From: an uncultured Methanobrevibacter sp.
Lineage (GTDB): Archaea > Methanobacteriota > Methanobacteria > Methanobacteriales > Methanobacteriaceae
Direction of reading: 5' to 3'
NCBI GenBank assembly: GCA_902795935.1
Contig: CADBMS010000141.1
Location: 1-7,730, forward strand
Length of the DNA stretch: 7,730 nucleotides
Below, in pieces: positions 5,396-7,730 of this stretch. Below the pieces are notes generated by a model. It saw only the letters and a list, made by a program, of their open reading frames with translations, was not told where the DNA came from and ran no database searches. Position 1 is the stretch's first letter; each line of letters opens with the position of its first letter. The position numbers were made by a program, and so were the translations under genes.

Positions 5396-6067
5396 TTATC
5401 TGTAAATTTTTAAACGTTCATGACCATGGATTGATTTAACATTAATATTTAAGTTTATTAAATAATTTCTTGTATGAGTATTAATTCCATGCAAAATAAT
5501 TTCTCCTAAATCTTCAGATGTATTAACATCTAAAGATAAATAAAAAGATTCATAAACTTTATAGGTCAAGTTATTCTTTTTAACTTCAGCTAAATGTTTA
5601 AAAAAACTATATTTTCCAAATTTTAAATCAATAGAACCTGGTTTAAAAGATATTGCATTAGTGCCTGCACCTTTAGAAGGGGCAATTAATACATCATATT
5701 TTTTAACGTTGAATATCAAGTTTTCTAAATTTGTAAATGAAATTAATGGAATATCTGCAGGAATAATAATCATTTTATCATATTCTTCTTTAAATAAATT
5801 AATAACTTGATTTAAAGCATCATTTAATCCATTAACTTTTTCATTTTCAGATATGCTATTAATTTTCAATGTTTTAGTGAATGTTAAAACATCACAATCA
5901 GAACTAATAACTATAATATCATCAACATATTCTCGAATAGCATTACTAATATCCATTAACATTGCTTTTAATAAATTTTCTCGTTCATAAGAGTTCAAAG
6001 AAGGAGATAATCTTGTTTTTGCTTCTGAAAATTTAGAAACAGGAATTATAGCTAAAATTGATTTCAT
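5396..6067 (-). CDS. cofC: 2-phospho-L-lactate guanylyltransferase, coenzyme F420 biosynthesis
   Basis: A 223-residue nucleotidyltransferase that activates 2-phospholactate with GTP to lactyl-2-diphospho-5'-guanosine, which CofD then joins to the deazaflavin Fo. F420 is the hydride carrier of methanogenesis. Motifs seen are IIPVSKFSEAKTRLSP at residues 7-22 (nucleotide-binding start of the MobA-like fold, Lys17 and Arg19), IIIPADIPL at 100-108 with the metal-binding Asp105, APSKGAGTNAI at 129-139, and LDVNTSEDL at 179-187 with Asp180. Length is typical. The ATG at 6067 follows AGGAAGT by a suitable gap, and the gene begins 18 bases after the preceding stop codon. It ends with TAA 15 bases before the thiD ATT, in the same reading frame, so readthrough of one codon would give a CofC-ThiD fusion. 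Some family members use phosphoenolpyruvate or 3-phosphoglycerate; the methanogen enzyme is expected to use phospholactate. Confidence 0.92.
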   Translation of the reverse strand: MKSILAIIPVSKFSEAKTRLSPSLNSYERENLLKAMLMDISNAIREYVDDIIVISSDCDVLTFTKTLKINSISENEKVNGLNDALNQVINLFKEEYDKMIIIPADIPLISFTNLENLIFNVKKYDVLIAPSKGAGTNAISFKPGSIDLKFGKYSFFKHLAEVKKNNLTYKVYESFYLSLDVNTSEDLGEIILHGINTHTRNYLINLNINVKSIHGHERLKIYR

Positions 6068-6085
6068 AATTATTACTTCCTAAAA

Positions 6086-6715
6086 TTAATTAATATTCAT
6101 TACTTCTGAACTATTTAAACTTAATTCGGTTTTAATTTCTAATTTAGTTTTTATTTGAATTTTAGCTTCATCAATTTTATCTAATAATTCATTATAGGAC
6201 ATATTTTCTTCTTTAGATAATTCTAATGCTTCACCTTTATATGCATTAAAATATTTTCCATTAGTTAATACCCAAATCTGTAGTTGAGTGTTTAATGCAT
6301 TTTCATGATTTGAAGGATTAGATGAAGTAATAATATCTAACATAACTTCCGAAGCAAAACCATTAGGCTTTAATAATTTACCTTTAACAACTAAAATTTC
6401 CGGATTCAAAGAAAATACTTCAACTTCTCCTTTAGAATTTGGTAAAATAGTTATATCTCTTGCAACAACCATATTTTGTGTAGAATTATCAGACAATATA
6501 CTTCCTTTAGTAACTTCAATTTTTTTAGTAGCATTGTTACTAATTATTATTATATGAGGAATATTTCCTTTTTCAGTAGATTGAATAATTTCAATTTTCC
6601 CATTTGAAAATGCATCTTCTAAATTCAAACCTCTATCTGAAAATAGATTAAGAGCACCCATCCCAAATGCAAATAAACATATACAAAAAACAACTAATAT
6701 TATCCTATAATTCAT
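6086..6715 (-). CDS. Membrane-anchored extracytoplasmic protein of unknown function
   Basis: A 209-residue protein I cannot assign to a function. Residues 5-23 (IILVVFCICLFAFGMGALN) form one hydrophobic segment after a short N-terminus with Arg4, suggesting an uncleaved signal anchor with the rest outside the cell. Residues 38-130 alternate hydrophobic and polar residues in a beta-rich pattern, including GKIEI, IPHIIIISNN, GSILSDNSTQN and ITILPNSKGEVEV. This recalls Ig-like or ARPP-1-type domains, but only loosely. Residues 164-198 are charged and probably helical. N-glycosylation sequons occur at Asn61, 77, 171 and 201. The only cysteines, 11 and 13, lie in the membrane segment, and no catalytic motif is evident. 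The ATG follows AGGAAC, which overlaps the proS stop codon (TAG), so it is probably co-translated with proS. I recall a hypothetical gene between proS and cofC in Methanothermobacter as well, but cannot check this here. Confidence 0.8.
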   Translation of the reverse strand: MNYRIILVVFCICLFAFGMGALNLFSDRGLNLEDAFSNGKIEIIQSTEKGNIPHIIIISNNATKKIEVTKGSILSDNSTQNMVVARDITILPNSKGEVEVFSLNPEILVVKGKLLKPNGFASEVMLDIITSSNPSNHENALNTQLQIWVLTNGKYFNAYKGEALELSKEENMSYNELLDKIDEAKIQIKTKLEIKTELSLNSSEVMNIN

Positions 6716-6727
6716 AATTTATCGTTC

Positions 6728-7730
6728 CTAATATGTTTTTGCTATAAATGTTTTAAATTTAGCTTCAGCTCCACAATTAATACATTTTCCATTAACTGAT
6801 AATGTTTCATCAGTTCCAAGGATATCAACATTAGTAATTTCTTCTATTTGTTTACCACATTCTTCATGACCACACCATGAAATTGAAATAATTCCTTTAT
6901 TTTTTTCAATAGATTCTTTTATCTCATCAATGGATTTAACATTATGAATACGTTTCTGCATTTTTTTCTTAGAATTATTATATAAATTTTTATCAAATTC
7001 AACAAATAATTCTTTAATTTTAACAACAATATTTTCATCTAAGGGAACAGTGATTTTTTCTTTAGTATCTCGTCTAACAAAAATAGAAGTATTATTTTCT
7101 AAATCTCTAGGACCTAATTCTATTCTAATAGGAACACCATTTAATTCCCATTTATAATATTTTTTGCCAGGTCTTTGATTAGAGTCATCAATAAATACAC
7201 GAATTCCTGCATTTTCTAATTCATTTTTTATTTTATTACAAGTTATCATGATTTCATTTTCACTTTTTTTAAATATAATTGGAATTATTACTACTTGATA
7301 TGGAACAATTGCAGTAGGTAAGACTAAACCGGAATCATCACCATGAACACCAATTATTGAAGCAATAACTCTATCTGATAAACCATAACAAGTTTGATAT
7401 GCAAATTCATGTTTGCCTTCATTATTTTCAAAAGTTATATCAAATGTTTTAGCAAAAGTAGTGCCTAAATTATGAATAGTGCCTATTTGTAATGTTTTAC
7501 CATCAGGTAACATTGTATCAAATGCCATAGTGTAATCTGCACCTGGAAATTTATCCCAAGATGGTCTTTTAGTTAAAATATACGGAATACATAAACTATC
7601 AAAAAAAGTTTTATATAATTCTATAGCTTTAATAACTTGATTTTCAGCATCTTCAGCAGAGCTATGTATTGTATGAGCTTCTTTAAATGTAGTTATTTCA
7701 CGAACTCTAATTAATGGCCGAGTATGTTTA
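6728..7730 (-). CDS. proS: Prolyl-tRNA synthetase, archaeal type (5' end outside window)
   Basis: The C-terminal 333 residues of a class II synthetase that charges tRNA-Pro; about 150 N-terminal residues, with motif 1 and the start of motif 2, lie beyond the right edge. The frame is open to position 7730, so the ATG at 7528 is internal. The visible part begins KHTRPLIRVREITTFKEAHT (end of motif 2 and following loop), then WDKFPGADYTMAFDT, TLQIGTIHNLG and the motif 3 segment GLSDRVIAS with HGDDSGLVLP. The anticodon-binding domain follows from PYQVVIIP. The C-terminal zinc domain has four cysteines, at visible residues 286, 291, 316 and 319, and the protein ends in tyrosine, both marks of the archaeal/eukaryotic-type enzyme. 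It heads, or lies upstream in, the proS-unknown-cofC-thiD operon, with a 12-base gap to the next gene. Confidence 0.96.
   Translation of the reverse strand, partial: KHTRPLIRVREITTFKEAHTIHSSAEDAENQVIKAIELYKTFFDSLCIPYILTKRPSWDKFPGADYTMAFDTMLPDGKTLQIGTIHNLGTTFAKTFDITFENNEGKHEFAYQTCYGLSDRVIASIIGVHGDDSGLVLPTAIVPYQVVIIPIIFKKSENEIMITCNKIKNELENAGIRVFIDDSNQRPGKKYYKWELNGVPIRIELGPRDLENNTSIFVRRDTKEKITVPLDENIVVKIKELFVEFDKNLYNNSKKKMQKRIHNVKSIDEIKESIEKNKGIISISWCGHEECGKQIEEITNVDILGTDETLSVNGKCINCGAEAKFKTFIAKTY

Noticed and set aside
1..7730. Mobile elements, CRISPR arrays, toxin-antitoxin or defence genes, tRNA and rRNA genes
   Set aside because: Looked for on both strands. No transposase, no regularly spaced repeats and no GC-rich structured RNA island were found; all the sizeable genes but one are recognisable housekeeping metabolism.

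Overview
The window looks like chromosomal DNA of a very AT-rich, mesophilic methanogenic archaeon of the order Methanobacteriales, probably Methanosphaera or Methanobrevibacter. The case rests on gene content: an archaeal lipid (geranylgeranyl) reductase with its own ferredoxin, a CofC for coenzyme F420, an archaeal-length adenylosuccinate synthetase, an LL-diaminopimelate aminotransferase, and an archaeal-type prolyl-tRNA synthetase with a C-terminal zinc site and terminal tyrosine. Wobble positions are mostly A/T, spacers are extremely AT-rich, and GGAGGT-type ribosome binding sites and TATA boxes are visible. The genus is an inference; no rRNA gene is present.

Layout. Positions 1-146 are an A/C-rich tail region with no firm gene, containing the likely terminator of the first minus-strand operon. 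Positions 147-1520 hold that operon: a 54-residue 2[4Fe-4S] ferredoxin, then geranylgeranyl reductase nine bases downstream, together saturating archaeal membrane lipids. Positions 1521-2055 are a long divergent spacer with nested AT palindromes and promoters facing both ways. On the plus strand follow dapL (2056-3312, lysine/diaminopimelate synthesis) and purA (3586-4608, the AMP branch of purine synthesis), each with its own TATA box. From the right edge, a tightly packed minus-strand operon runs proS (5' end outside the window), a small membrane-anchored protein of unknown function, cofC (F420 synthesis) and thiD (thiamine pyrimidine kinase), meeting purA tail to tail at 4608/4622.

The most unusual point is the start of thiD. 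The conserved N-terminus lies upstream of the first in-frame ATG, and between the in-frame cofC stop and that N-terminus there is no ATG, GTG or TTG. An ATT codon lies six bases after a perfect GGAGGT, so thiD appears to start at AUU; a lost start, a frameshift or a sequence error are the alternatives. Otherwise the window is mainly housekeeping metabolism. I found no mobile element, CRISPR array, defence system or RNA gene.
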